A DNA stretch of 64,000 nucleotides from Martinezella tropici (GTDB lineage Bacteria > Pseudomonadota > Alphaproteobacteria > Rhizobiales > Rhizobiaceae): contig NZ_VNIP01000009.1 in NCBI RefSeq assembly GCF_008370325.1, positions 356,090-420,089 on the forward strand, given 5' to 3'. A program made the translations under genes and the position numbers. The notes beneath the pieces were generated by a model, which worked only from the letters and a program-made list of their open reading frames with translations, was not told where the DNA came from and did no database searches. Below, piece after piece: positions 47,582 through 56,689 of this stretch. The stretch's first letter is position 1. Each line of letters opens with the position of its first letter.

Positions 47582-48763
47582 CTAGAGCGCCTCGAAGCAC
47601 ATGGCGACGCCCATGCCGCCACCGATGCACAGCGTGGCGAGCCCCTTGCGGGCGCCGCGGCGCTTCATTTCGAACAGCAGCGTATTGAGGACGCGGGCGC
47701 CGGAGGCGCCGATGGGGTGGCCGATGGCGATCGCGCCGCCGTTGACGTTGACGATCGAGGTATCCCAGCCGAGATCCTTGTTGACGGCGCAAGCCTGGGC
47801 GGCAAAAGCTTCGTTGGCTTCGACGAGATCGAGATCGGCGACGGACCATCCGGCCTTTTCCAGTGCCTTGCGCGAGGCCGGGATCGGCCCTGTGCCCATG
47901 ATCTGCGGATCGACGCCGGCTGTTGCCCAGGAAACGATGCGGGCAAGCGGCTGAATGCCGCGGCGCGAGGCTTCCGCCTCGGTCATCAGCACGGCGGCAG
48001 CCGCGCCGTCATTGAGGCCGGAAGCATTGCCGGCCGTGACCGTGCCTTCCTTGTCGAAGGCCGGGCGCAGCTTCGCCATGCCGTCCAGCGTCGCGCCATG
48101 GCGGATATATTCGTCGGCATCGACCGTGACGTCGCCCTTGCGCGTCTGGATGGTGAAGGGAACGATCTCGTTGGTGAACCGGCCGGCCTTCTGCGCGGCT
48201 TCCGCCTTGTTCTGCGAGGCAACGGCGAACTGATCCTGTTCCTCGCGCGAAAGCTGCCATTGCCGCGCGATGTTTTCGGCCGTGATGCCCATGTGATAGC
48301 CGTAGAAGGCATCCATCAGGCCATCCTTGATCATGGTGTCGATCATCTTCATGTCGCCCATCTTGGTGCCGGAGCGAAGGTTTGCCGCATGCGGCGCCAT
48401 CGACATGGATTCCTGGCCGCCGGCGACGATGATCTTCGCATCGCCGGTTGCGATCTGCTGCAGGCCGAGCGCCACGGCGCGCAGGCCGGAGCCGCAAAGC
48501 TGGTTGACGCCCCAGGCGGTCGCTTCCTGCGGAATGCCGGCCTTCATCGCGGCCTGACGGGCCGGGTTCTGCCCTTCGCCAGCCTGGAGCACCTGGCCGA
48601 GGATCACTTCGTCGACTTCCTTGGCATCGACGCCGGCGCGCTCCAGCGCACCCTTGATGGCGGTGGCGCCAAGCTCATGAGCCGGAACGGTCGCAAAAGC
48701 GCCGTTGAACGAGCCAACGGCGGTGCGGGCCGCGCTGGCGACGACGATGGATGAACTGCTCAT
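47582..48763 (-). CDS. phaA: Acetyl-CoA acetyltransferase (beta-ketothiolase)
   Basis: 393 aa from ATG 48763 (GGAGG upstream). The nucleophilic Cys is in NQLCGSGLRAV. The His in NGGAIAIGHPIGASG and Cys in TLCIGGGMG complete the thiolase active site. It condenses two acetyl-CoA to acetoacetyl-CoA, the first step of polyhydroxybutyrate synthesis; PhaB follows. It is divergent from phaR. Confidence 0.97.
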   Translation of the reverse strand: MSSSSIVVASAARTAVGSFNGAFATVPAHELGATAIKGALERAGVDAKEVDEVILGQVLQAGEGQNPARQAAMKAGIPQEATAWGVNQLCGSGLRAVALGLQQIATGDAKIIVAGGQESMSMAPHAANLRSGTKMGDMKMIDTMIKDGLMDAFYGYHMGITAENIARQWQLSREEQDQFAVASQNKAEAAQKAGRFTNEIVPFTIQTRKGDVTVDADEYIRHGATLDGMAKLRPAFDKEGTVTAGNASGLNDGAAAAVLMTEAEASRRGIQPLARIVSWATAGVDPQIMGTGPIPASRKALEKAGWSVADLDLVEANEAFAAQACAVNKDLGWDTSIVNVNGGAIAIGHPIGASGARVLNTLLFEMKRRGARKGLATLCIGGGMGVAMCFEAL

Positions 48764-49002
48764 GGAAGCCTCCTCGGGAAATGAACGTATATGAGGCGAA
48801 ACTGTCAAAGCTTTGCGCCGGAGTCAAATTGCAAGAATTTCCCGCGTACAGATTTCACGAAGCCGTCATTGCCCGTGAGAAATCCAATCAAAGGATTGGG
48901 CTTGCCGCATCGCACAAAGCGATTGTCACCGAGCTTCTTTTGCGTCTACACTCAGCGGTGGAGGAGTATTCCATACAATCAGACGGGGCCAGGAGACTGA
49001 TA
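48764..49002. promoter_or_regulatory. Divergent promoter region phaA / phaR
   Basis: This 239-bp AT-richer region separates the phaA start from the phaR start and must contain both promoters. PhaR is known to bind in such regions and to regulate PHB genes; I did not identify a clear operator. No gene was recognised. Confidence 0.5.
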
Positions 49003-49575
49003 ATGGCAAAGAATGAGGGCCAGATCGTAATCAAGAAATATGCGAATCGCCGCCTATACAATACCGGCACCAGCACCTATGTGACGCTGGACGACCTGGC
49101 GGAGATGGTGAAAAAGGGCGAAGAATTCACTGTCCAGGATGCCAAGAGCGGTGAAGACATTACGCATTCTGTCCTGACGCAAATCATTTTCGAGCAGGAA
49201 TCAAAGACCGGCAACACACTGTTGCCGATTTCCTTCCTACGGCAGCTTATCGGCTATTACGGCGACCAGATGCAGATGGTCGTGCCGAGCTTCCTCGAGC
49301 ATTCCATGCGCGCCTTCACCGAGCAGCAGACGCAGATGCGCGAGCAGATCAATCGCGCCTTCGGCGAAACGCCGCTCGGCAAGAATCTTCAGCTGCCGAT
49401 CCAGATGGTCGAGGAGCAGGTTCGCCGCAACACCGAAATGTTCCAGCAGGCCATGCAGATGTTCTCGCCCTTCATGAAGCCGCCGGCCAAGGAGAGCCGC
49501 AAGGCCGAAGCCAAGGATATCGACGAGCTGAAGGAACAGCTCCGCGCCATGCAGAGCAAGCTGGATAGCTTATGA
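49003..49575 (+). CDS. phaR: Polyhydroxyalkanoate synthesis regulator PhaR
   Basis: 190 aa from ATG 49003 (AGGAG upstream). The N-terminal DNA-binding domain starts IVIKKYANRRLYNTGTSTYVTLDDLAEMVKKGEEF, followed by the PHB accumulation regulatory domain (LPISFLRQLIGYYGDQMQMVVPSFLE) and a C-terminal coiled-coil (IDELKEQLRAMQSKLDSL). It senses PHB granules and controls phasin and carbon-flow genes. Confidence 0.96.
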   Translation: MAKNEGQIVIKKYANRRLYNTGTSTYVTLDDLAEMVKKGEEFTVQDAKSGEDITHSVLTQIIFEQESKTGNTLLPISFLRQLIGYYGDQMQMVVPSFLEHSMRAFTEQQTQMREQINRAFGETPLGKNLQLPIQMVEEQVRRNTEMFQQAMQMFSPFMKPPAKESRKAEAKDIDELKEQLRAMQSKLDSL

Positions 49576-49734
49576 GGTAAGACGGCGGACGAAAGCGCCC
49601 ATGAGTTTGCCGAGAGTATTTACCCCCCTCTGTCACTGACGTGACATCTCCCCCACAAGGGGGTATCAGAGGTCCGGGCAGACGAGCGGTCGGCTTTTCA
49701 CTCACCCAACACACACATCCCCCCGATCACAACG

Positions 49735-49763
49735 AAAAAAGGCCGGCGAAACGCCAGCCTTTA
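49735..49763 (-). terminator. Rho-independent terminator of rpmF
   Basis: On the minus strand AAAGGCTGGCG / CGCCGGCCTTTTTT makes a stem-loop with a TTTC loop and a T tract, just after the rpmF stop. Confidence 0.85.
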
Positions 49764-49790
49764 ATTCATGCCACCAAGGCAGCGCTGAAA

Positions 49791-49976
49791 TTATGCGCTT
49801 TCCTTCGGCGTCAGAACCTGGCGACCGCGATACATGCCGGTCTTCAGGTCGATGTGATGCGGGCGACGCAGTTCGCCGGAGTTCTTGTCTTCGACGTAGG
49901 TCGAAGCCTTCAGGGCGTCAGCAGAGCGGCGCATACCGCGCTTGGACGGGCTCGTTTTTCTCTTCGGTACAGCCAT
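49791..49976 (-). CDS. rpmF: Ribosomal protein L32
   Basis: 61 aa, starting MAVPKRKTSPSKRGMRRSAD, with HHIDLKTGMYRGRQVL at the C-terminus. This is the alphaproteobacterial L32 form without the zinc cysteines. It is a monocistronic gene with its own terminator. Confidence 0.98.
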   Translation of the reverse strand: MAVPKRKTSPSKRGMRRSADALKASTYVEDKNSGELRRPHHIDLKTGMYRGRQVLTPKESA

Positions 49977-50154
49977 TCTCGTTACTCCATGTACGGACTA
50001 AACATATCCGCGGCCAGCAAGGCGGCCGAAACAGACATGCATCAATTTCGGAAATTGGGCCGGCTTATACATGGCTTACCGGGCTTTGACCAGTCCCTAG
50101 TATCATTTTTTCCCGGCGCGCTTGATTCGGACATATCGACGCCGAATTAGGCGG

Positions 50155-50802
50155 TCAGGCCTCGCCCTCCGGCACCGTCCACGTTTCCCTCAGCGCGGCT
50201 TCCTCCCATTTCTTCCAGGCAGGCAGGGCTTTCATGACGGCCATGTAGTCCTTCGAATCGGCGGAGACGGCAATATCATACCGTTCCAGGCGGCTGACGA
50301 CCGGAGCGAACATGGCATCGGCTCCGGAGAATGCCCCGAACAGGAAGGGACCGCCGGAGCGGGAACGCGCCTCGCGCCAGATGGCTTCGATGCGCGCCAC
50401 GTCTTCCATCACCCCCTCCGGCAGGTTGAGGGAGCTCACGGGGCGACGCATGTGCATCGGGCAGGCATTGCGCAAGGCGCCGAAGCCCGAAAGCATCTCC
50501 ATGCTATAGGATCGCGCCAGCGCGCGATCCTGCCGATCCCTGGGCAGAAGACCGGCATCGGGGAAAAGCTCGGCCACATATTCGATGATGGCAAGCGATT
50601 CCCACACCTTGAAGCCGTCATGCACCAGCATCGGCACCCTGCCCGTCGGCGAAACCTCGCGAATGTTTGGATTGCCCGCCGGAAAATCGAAGGGGATCAG
50701 CACCTCTTCGAAAGCTATGCCGCAGCCTTCGAGCGCGATCCACGGCCGGAACGACCAGGAGGAATAATTCTTGTTGCCGATATAGAGGGTCAGCTTGCTC
50801 AC
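50155..50802 (-). CDS. Glutathione S-transferase family protein
   Basis: 215 aa from GTG 50802 (AAGGGA upstream). The thioredoxin-like N-terminal domain is visible (LTLYIGNKNYSSWSFRPWIAL; PTGRVPMLVHDGFKVWESLAIIEYV with cis-Pro and Glu-Ser glutathione contacts), followed by the helical C-terminal domain. Substrate unknown. It is the neighbour of mtgA on the same strand, but 174 bp away. Confidence 0.9.
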   Translation of the reverse strand: MSKLTLYIGNKNYSSWSFRPWIALEGCGIAFEEVLIPFDFPAGNPNIREVSPTGRVPMLVHDGFKVWESLAIIEYVAELFPDAGLLPRDRQDRALARSYSMEMLSGFGALRNACPMHMRRPVSSLNLPEGVMEDVARIEAIWREARSRSGGPFLFGAFSGADAMFAPVVSRLERYDIAVSADSKDYMAVMKALPAWKKWEEAALRETWTVPEGEA

Positions 50803-50976
50803 GATCTAGTTCCCTTTTTAGCGTCGGAACTCGAAGGGGAAGAGTTCCTCGAAATGGTTCATGTCCTCGAACGCGCGGGAGGCCGGCGGTCCGATCGTCA
50901 TCGGCAGGTCATCCGCCATATGTCACGGCCAAGAATGCCAGATGACGACAAGCCGATCGAACGACAAGTTCTGATC

Positions 50977-51762
50977 TCATTCATAAAGGCATTTGATATA
51001 TGCGTCGGCATTCCTCGCGCGGCGCTGGATCAGCGAGGCAAGCTGGCCAAGCCCCCGCCCCGGCTTACTCGCCACCCGATCGATCGGATTGGGAAGCGAG
51101 ACGGCGAGAAGGGCCGCCTGACGCGCCGTGAGCTTGGAGGCCGGCACCTTAAAATGGTAGCGCGCCGCGGCTTCGATGCCGTAGATGCCCGGCCCCCATT
51201 CGGCGACATTCAGATAGATTTCGATCATCCGGCGCTTCGACCACACGGCGGAGGCGGAGACCGCCAAAGGCAATTCCAGCGTCTTGCGGACGAAGGAACG
51301 GCTGTTCCATAAAAACAGGTTCTTCACCGTCTGCATCGGGATCGTGCTGCCGCCGCGCGTGGACTTGCCGCGCAGCGTTTCCTGGACCAGCACCCGCATC
51401 TCGCCCCAATCGACACCACCGTGATAACAGAATTGTCCGTCCTCGGAGACCATGACGGATTTCACCAGCACCGGCGCGATTTTGTCCAGCGGCACCCAGC
51501 GACGGTCATATCCCTGAAGAGTGACGGCATCGCCTATCATCAGAGTGGAAACGGGGTGGATGAACGGCAGCACATAGGCGACGATGAAGAAATAGGGCAG
51601 CAGCAAGAGGCCGATTAGGACGAGGACGATGCGCTGCCAGAACGGACGGTCTCTGAAGCGCGCCAACAGGGAGGAGCGTTGCGGCACCTCGGCTTCCTCC
51701 CCCTCATTGTCCGTCGATATGTCCAAATGTCTGACGTCCACGGCCGCTCCATCCCGGTACAC
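50977..51762 (-). CDS. mtgA: Monofunctional biosynthetic peptidoglycan transglycosylase
   Basis: 261 aa, GTG start 51762. A single membrane anchor (IVLVLIGLLLLPYFFIVAYVL) precedes a GT51 domain: the catalytic Glu in SVMVSEDGQFCYHGGVDW, then RGGSTIPMQTVKNLFLW and RMIEIYLNVAEWGPGIYGIEAAARYHF. It polymerises lipid II glycan chains on the periplasmic side. Confidence 0.95.
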   Translation of the reverse strand: MYRDGAAVDVRHLDISTDNEGEEAEVPQRSSLLARFRDRPFWQRIVLVLIGLLLLPYFFIVAYVLPFIHPVSTLMIGDAVTLQGYDRRWVPLDKIAPVLVKSVMVSEDGQFCYHGGVDWGEMRVLVQETLRGKSTRGGSTIPMQTVKNLFLWNSRSFVRKTLELPLAVSASAVWSKRRMIEIYLNVAEWGPGIYGIEAAARYHFKVPASKLTARQAALLAVSLPNPIDRVASKPGRGLGQLASLIQRRARNADAYIKCLYE

Positions 51763-51905
51763 CCCTTAATGTATCCGGGAAACGCTCTGATGCTGCACCC
51801 GTCATACCGTCTACGCAAAGCGATGACCAGAGCGCGGCGCCATTCCCCACCCGGCTGTTGACAATTCTCGTTGCCAGCAACCGCCTCTCATGCCAAACAG
51901 CGGCC

Positions 51906-52820
51906 ATGGACAGCACCCATTCCTCATTCGAGCACCGTCTCAAGGACAATGCCGGCAAGATCGAAGCCATGTTGAACGGGCTTCTGGTCGATGCCAGCCT
52001 CAATGACGAGATCGTCCGCCCTGCGCGGCTCCTGAGCGCGATGCGTCACGGCGTGCTAAATGGTGGCAAGCGGTTGCGGCCCTTCCTCGTCATGGAATCC
52101 GCAGCCCTTCTCGGCGGCGATGCTGAGGCGGCGCTCAGGGTCGGCGCCGCGCTCGAATGCGTGCACTGCTATTCCCTCGTCCATGACGATCTGCCCGCTA
52201 TGGACGACGACGACCTGCGCCGCGGCCAGCCGACGGTGCATATCGCCTTCGACTACGCAACGGCCATCCTGGCGGGCGACAGCCTGCTGACCTATGCCTT
52301 CGACGTCATCGCGGCCCCGGAAACCGCGCTGCCGGCGGACCGGAAAATGGCGCTCGTGCTGGCGCTGTCGCGCGCAGCCGGCATCGGCGGTATGGCCGGT
52401 GGGCAGGCGCTCGATCTCGCCGCGGAGAAGGAGGCGCCGGATGAACACGGCATCACCACGCTACAGGCGATGAAGACGGGTGCGCTGATCCGCTTTGCCT
52501 GCGAGGCCGGCGCCATTATTTCAGGCGCCCCAGTCGAAGACCGCAAACGCCTCCGGACATTCGGTGAAAAGATCGGCCTCGCCTTCCAGCTCGCCGATGA
52601 TCTGCTCGACCTGACGGCCGACGCCGCCACCATGGGCAAGGCAACCGGCAAGGATGCCGCCCGCGGCAAGGGCACGCTGGTGGCTCTCCACGGCCAGGAA
52701 TGGGCGGAAGTGACGCTCGCAACGCTGGTGAAGGAAGCCTCCGACCTGCTGTCCGGCTATGGCGACAAGGCAAGCGTCCTGACGGAAACCGCCCGCTTCG
52801 TCGCAAACCGCAAGAGCTGA
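51906..52820 (+). CDS. ispA: Polyprenyl synthetase (farnesyl diphosphate synthase, IspA-like)
   Basis: 304 aa from ATG 51906. The first Asp-rich motif is DDLPAMDDDDLRRG and the second is DDLLDLTAD; GGKRLRPFL is the conserved Lys/Arg region. The small FPP-synthase size suggests C15 product. With ispG at 53749-55002, it is part of isoprenoid supply. A TTG at 51858 is a less likely start. Confidence 0.92.
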   Translation: MDSTHSSFEHRLKDNAGKIEAMLNGLLVDASLNDEIVRPARLLSAMRHGVLNGGKRLRPFLVMESAALLGGDAEAALRVGAALECVHCYSLVHDDLPAMDDDDLRRGQPTVHIAFDYATAILAGDSLLTYAFDVIAAPETALPADRKMALVLALSRAAGIGGMAGGQALDLAAEKEAPDEHGITTLQAMKTGALIRFACEAGAIISGAPVEDRKRLRTFGEKIGLAFQLADDLLDLTADAATMGKATGKDAARGKGTLVALHGQEWAEVTLATLVKEASDLLSGYGDKASVLTETARFVANRKS

Positions 52821-53082
52821 GTTCCGCGTAACCGGGTAGGGTGTCGCCTGATCGCTGGCGGCTTATCTTCCGCTGCGCATCGGCTCATGGTGCTAAAAAA
52901 ACCCATCCAGCCGGGATAGCGACGTACGCCCGCTATCCATTCAGTTCGGGAATGTCACCATCACAAGAATCCATGGCGTCGCCGGGTGATTTCCCCTGCA
53001 TTCTGTGACACATTCCCGTGCCGTATTGGCCTGTTGCCGCGGAATTCTCCGCGGCCCCGCCAATCCCTTCGGGAACTTCTCA

Positions 53083-53724
53083 ATGCGCGAAATGCTTTCC
53101 TATCTGCCACACATCCTGCCGGCCTATATCGCTTACATCGTTGCCGTCATCAGTCCCGGCCCCGCCATCATGGCCATCATCGGCACCTCGATGACCCATG
53201 GCCGCAAGGCCGGCATGACCCTGGCGCTCGGCATCTTCGGCGGCTCGCTGACCTGGGCGATTGCCGCAGCGGCGGGTCTCGCCACGCTGCTGCAGACCTA
53301 TGCGATGGCGCTGGAGGTTCTGAAGATCTTCGGTGGCCTCTATCTGCTTTATCTCGCCTACAAGGCATTCCGCGCCGTGCGCTCGAATGGAGAACTGCCG
53401 ACGGCCGCCGAAGGCCCGAAAACGCCCAGCTTCAAATCGCTGGTCCTGCGCGGCTACGGCATCCACGTCACCAACCCGAAGGCCATCTTCGCCTGGCTCG
53501 CCATCATCGCGCTTGGCATGCCGCAGGGCGCGCCGGGCTCGGTCGCGATGCTGATCATCACGGTCTGCGGCGTGACCGGTTTCGTGGTATTCATGGGCTA
53601 TGCGATCCTGTTTTCGACGCCGCATGCGCTGAAAATCTATCGCAATGCGCGCCGCTGGATCGAGGGCGCCATGGCCGGCTTCTATTGCTTCGCCGGCATC
53701 AAGCTGCTGACGAGCAATATATAA
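53083..53724 (+). CDS. LysE family translocator (RhtB-like)
   Basis: 213 aa from ATG 53083, about six hydrophobic segments. The conserved VISPGPAIMAIIGTSMTHGRKAGM and the KAFRAVRS loop identify the LysE/RhtB amino-acid exporter superfamily. The exported compound is unknown. A longer in-frame start at 53005 lacks support. Confidence 0.9.
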   Translation: MREMLSYLPHILPAYIAYIVAVISPGPAIMAIIGTSMTHGRKAGMTLALGIFGGSLTWAIAAAAGLATLLQTYAMALEVLKIFGGLYLLYLAYKAFRAVRSNGELPTAAEGPKTPSFKSLVLRGYGIHVTNPKAIFAWLAIIALGMPQGAPGSVAMLIITVCGVTGFVVFMGYAILFSTPHALKIYRNARRWIEGAMAGFYCFAGIKLLTSNI

Positions 53725-53748
53725 TCCGGCCTTAGCTCGAGCGGCGGA

Positions 53749-55002
53749 TCACTCCGCCGCGACGGTCTTTTGGCCAAATCGCTTTTCGATATAGTCGGTT
53801 ACCAGCGCCTCGAAATCGGAGGCGATGTTCGGGCCGCGCAGCGTCATGGCCTTCTGGCCATCGATGAAGACCGGGGCGGCCGGCGTTTCGCCAGTGCCGG
53901 GCAACGAAATGCCGATATCGGCATGCTTGCTTTCGCCCGGACCGTTGACGATGCAGCCCATGACGGCAACGTTCAGCGCCTCGACGCCCGGATATTTCTC
54001 GCGCCAGAGCGGCATGTTCTTGCGGATGTCGTTCTGAATGTTCTGCGCCAGCTCCTGAAAGACCGTCGACGTCGTTCGGCCGCAGCCGGGACAAGCAGCG
54101 ACAACCGGGATGAACTGGCGGAAGCCCATGACCTGCAGCAGTTCCTGCGCCACCTGCACTTCGCGCGTGCGATCGCCATTCGGCTCCGGCGTCAGGGAAA
54201 CGCGGATCGTGTCGCCGATGCCGTGCTGCAACACATAGCCCATGGCGGCGGACGAGGCGACAATGCCCTTGGAGCCCATGCCGGCTTCGGTGAGACCGAG
54301 ATGCAGCGCATGGTCGGAGCGTTCCGACAGCATGGAATAGACGGCAATCAGATCCTGCACCTGGCTGACCTTGGCCGAGAGAATGATGCGGTTGCGCGGC
54401 AGGCCGATTTCCTCGGCAAGATCGGCCGAGATCAGCGCCGACTGCACGATGGTCTCGCGCGTCACCTGCCGGGCCGAGAGCGGCGAGCCTTCGGCCGCGT
54501 TCTTGTCCATTAGCGCGGTCAGGAGATCCTGATCGAGAGAACCCCAGTTGACGCCGATGCGCACCGGCTTGTCATAGCGGATCGCCATCTCGATGATTTC
54601 GGCGAACTGCTTGTCCTTCTTGTCCTTGAAGCCGACATTGCCGGGATTGATGCGGTATTTCGCTAGCGCCTCGGCGCAGGCGGGATGGTCGGCCAGCAGC
54701 TTGTGGCCGATATAGTGGAAATCGCCGATCAGAGGCACGTCCATGCCGAGACGCAGCAGCCGCTCGCGGATCTTCGGCACGGCGGCTGCGCTTTCATCGC
54801 GATCGACGGTGATGCGCACGAGTTCCGAGCCAGCTTTGTAAAGAGCCGCCACTTGCGCCACGGTCGAATCGATATCGGCCGTGTCGGTATTGGTCATGGA
54901 CTGCACGACGACGGGAGCACCGCCGCCGACAATCACGCCGCCGACATCGACGGCAACGGAGGAACGGCGCGGTTTTGGATCGAAATCGGTGGCGGACGAC
55001 AT
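53749..55002 (-). CDS. ispG: 4-hydroxy-3-methylbut-2-enyl diphosphate synthase (flavodoxin)
   Basis: 417 aa from ATG 55002. The TIM-barrel part has VVVQSMTNTDTADIDSTVAQ. The [4Fe-4S] cysteines are in VAACPGCGRTTS and MGCIVNGPGESKHAD. It catalyses the penultimate MEP-pathway step to isoprenoid precursors. It is convergent with the LysE gene. Confidence 0.97.
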   Translation of the reverse strand: MSSATDFDPKPRRSSVAVDVGGVIVGGGAPVVVQSMTNTDTADIDSTVAQVAALYKAGSELVRITVDRDESAAAVPKIRERLLRLGMDVPLIGDFHYIGHKLLADHPACAEALAKYRINPGNVGFKDKKDKQFAEIIEMAIRYDKPVRIGVNWGSLDQDLLTALMDKNAAEGSPLSARQVTRETIVQSALISADLAEEIGLPRNRIILSAKVSQVQDLIAVYSMLSERSDHALHLGLTEAGMGSKGIVASSAAMGYVLQHGIGDTIRVSLTPEPNGDRTREVQVAQELLQVMGFRQFIPVVAACPGCGRTTSTVFQELAQNIQNDIRKNMPLWREKYPGVEALNVAVMGCIVNGPGESKHADIGISLPGTGETPAAPVFIDGQKAMTLRGPNIASDFEALVTDYIEKRFGQKTVAAE

Positions 55003-55129
55003 GGAAAGCTCTCGCAGGCCTCGAAAATGGGTGCCTTTCAGGTGGATCACGAAACGGTCGTTGTCAACCGCTGCGGCAATCTCTTTTGATCGGACGGGAC
55101 CTACCCGTTAGCGAGCAAAAGCGACGAAA

Positions 55130-56329
55130 TTAATGCTCGCCCCCACCGATGCCGTCAGCGTAACGCGCAAGCGACGAGAAGGCCAGCACGACGAGCAGCA
55201 GCACCGGCAGCGCCATCAGGACCGGCGAGAAGCCGACATGCTCGGCGGCAAAGCCGATGGCCGACGGCGCGACCAGCATGCCGGAATAGCCAAGCGTCGT
55301 GACGACCGAGATGCCGATACCGGGCTGCAGCCCCGGAATATTGCCGGCGGCGGAAAAGGCGATCGGCACCATGTTGGAAATGCCGATGCCGCAAAGCGCA
55401 AAACCGAGGATCGCAATCTCCGCGTTGGGCGCAAGTGCGGCAGTCAGCATGCCGACGATGGCAAAGACCGTGCAGACGCGCAGCGTCTTGATGGCGCCGA
55501 GCCAGTCTCGGACGAAATCGCCGGCAAAACGCATCGTCGCCATGGTGGCCGAGAAAGCGGCAAAGCCGAAGCCCGAAAGCACGACGGACGCGCCCTTTTC
55601 CTGGCTGAGATAAAGCGCGCTCCAGTCGAGCACGGCGCCTTCCGGCACCATACAGAACAGCGCGACCATGCCGAGTAGCCAAGGAAGCGGAATCATCGGC
55701 AGCTTCGCCTTCGGCTTGGCCTCGTCCGGATGCGGCTGGTCGCCAAGCACCATCGGCCATGCAACGACCAGGAAAAGAACGGCGATAGCGGTGGAGGCCT
55801 CGGCATGGCCGAGAATGCCCCAGCGCAAGATCAGAAGCCCGCCGATCGCCGAGCCTAAGAGGCCGCCGAGGCTCCAGAAGGCATGGCAGGAGGACATGAT
55901 CGCCCGGCGCATGGATTTTTCGACCGAGACGGCATTGGCGTTCATGGCCACATCCATGGCGCCGATGAAGCCGCCGAAGAGGAAGAGTGCGATCGCCGCC
56001 GTCCAGACATTCGGCGCCAGCGTCAGCGCCAGAATCATCGGCAGCAGCAACACCGCAAAGGCCCGCACGACGATGCGCGAGCCGCGCACCGCGATCTGCG
56101 CGCCGGCGAGCGGCATCATGACGAGCGAGCCGACGCCGAAGACGAGGATCATCAGGCCGAGCTCGAATTTCGTCAGCTGCAGCCGCTCGACGAACTCAGG
56201 AATTTTCGGCGCCCAGCAGCCGACCATGAAGCCGTTCAGCAGGAACATCAACGAGACAGCCGCGCGCGGTTTTGTGAAGAATCCGCTCCTTTTCGCCTCA
56301 AGACCCTCCAATCTCGTCATATCGTCCAT
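55130..56329 (-). CDS. MFS transporter
   Basis: 399 aa with 12 hydrophobic segments. The N-terminus is AVSLMFLLNGFMVGCWAPKIPEF, close to the YbjJ-type MFS group; motif-like segments GSLVMMPLAGAQI and FGGFIGAMDVAMNANAVSVEKSM are visible. The substrate is unknown. It begins just upstream of a palindrome-rich gap. Confidence 0.88.
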   Translation of the reverse strand: MDDMTRLEGLEAKRSGFFTKPRAAVSLMFLLNGFMVGCWAPKIPEFVERLQLTKFELGLMILVFGVGSLVMMPLAGAQIAVRGSRIVVRAFAVLLLPMILALTLAPNVWTAAIALFLFGGFIGAMDVAMNANAVSVEKSMRRAIMSSCHAFWSLGGLLGSAIGGLLILRWGILGHAEASTAIAVLFLVVAWPMVLGDQPHPDEAKPKAKLPMIPLPWLLGMVALFCMVPEGAVLDWSALYLSQEKGASVVLSGFGFAAFSATMATMRFAGDFVRDWLGAIKTLRVCTVFAIVGMLTAALAPNAEIAILGFALCGIGISNMVPIAFSAAGNIPGLQPGIGISVVTTLGYSGMLVAPSAIGFAAEHVGFSPVLMALPVLLLVVLAFSSLARYADGIGGGEH

Positions 56330-56689
56330 GAAAATTCCTCCAAATCAGTGGCCGCAGTCTATTTAAATCGATTGAAATCGCAACGATCGAAAACAACCGA
56401 AACGGTCACATTTCGTCTCCATCTGTTACTGCATAATTCCTTAAATCGAGCTCGATTTAAGGATAAAATTATGCAGCAGCTTTAAAGTGCTACAGCGACC
56501 TTTGCGCGTCATATATGACGCGCGGCGCTGTAGAACGGAGGCAAAGACGCCACAACCCCGAATAAATAATTCGTGACCATACGTCACCGGCGAGAAGGCC
56601 TATTGACGGCGAAAAAACAGGCTCCTATCGCTTGAAGCCTGAAAGATTCTTCAGCCGGCCCAAGTCGGGTCATCCTCTGGTGCATCCCC
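56330..56689. repeat. Intergenic region with two rhizobial palindromes (56429-56533)
   Basis: CTTAAATCGAGCTCGATTTAAG is a 22-bp perfect palindrome within TGCATAATT...AATTATGCA arms (56429-56476). It is followed by CTACAGCG...CGCTGTAG (56490-56533), which encloses TGCGCGTCATATATGACGCGC. The combination looks like a dispersed Rhizobium repeat. The rest of the gap holds the two divergent promoters (MFS leftward, EamA rightward); no gene was seen. Confidence 0.7.
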
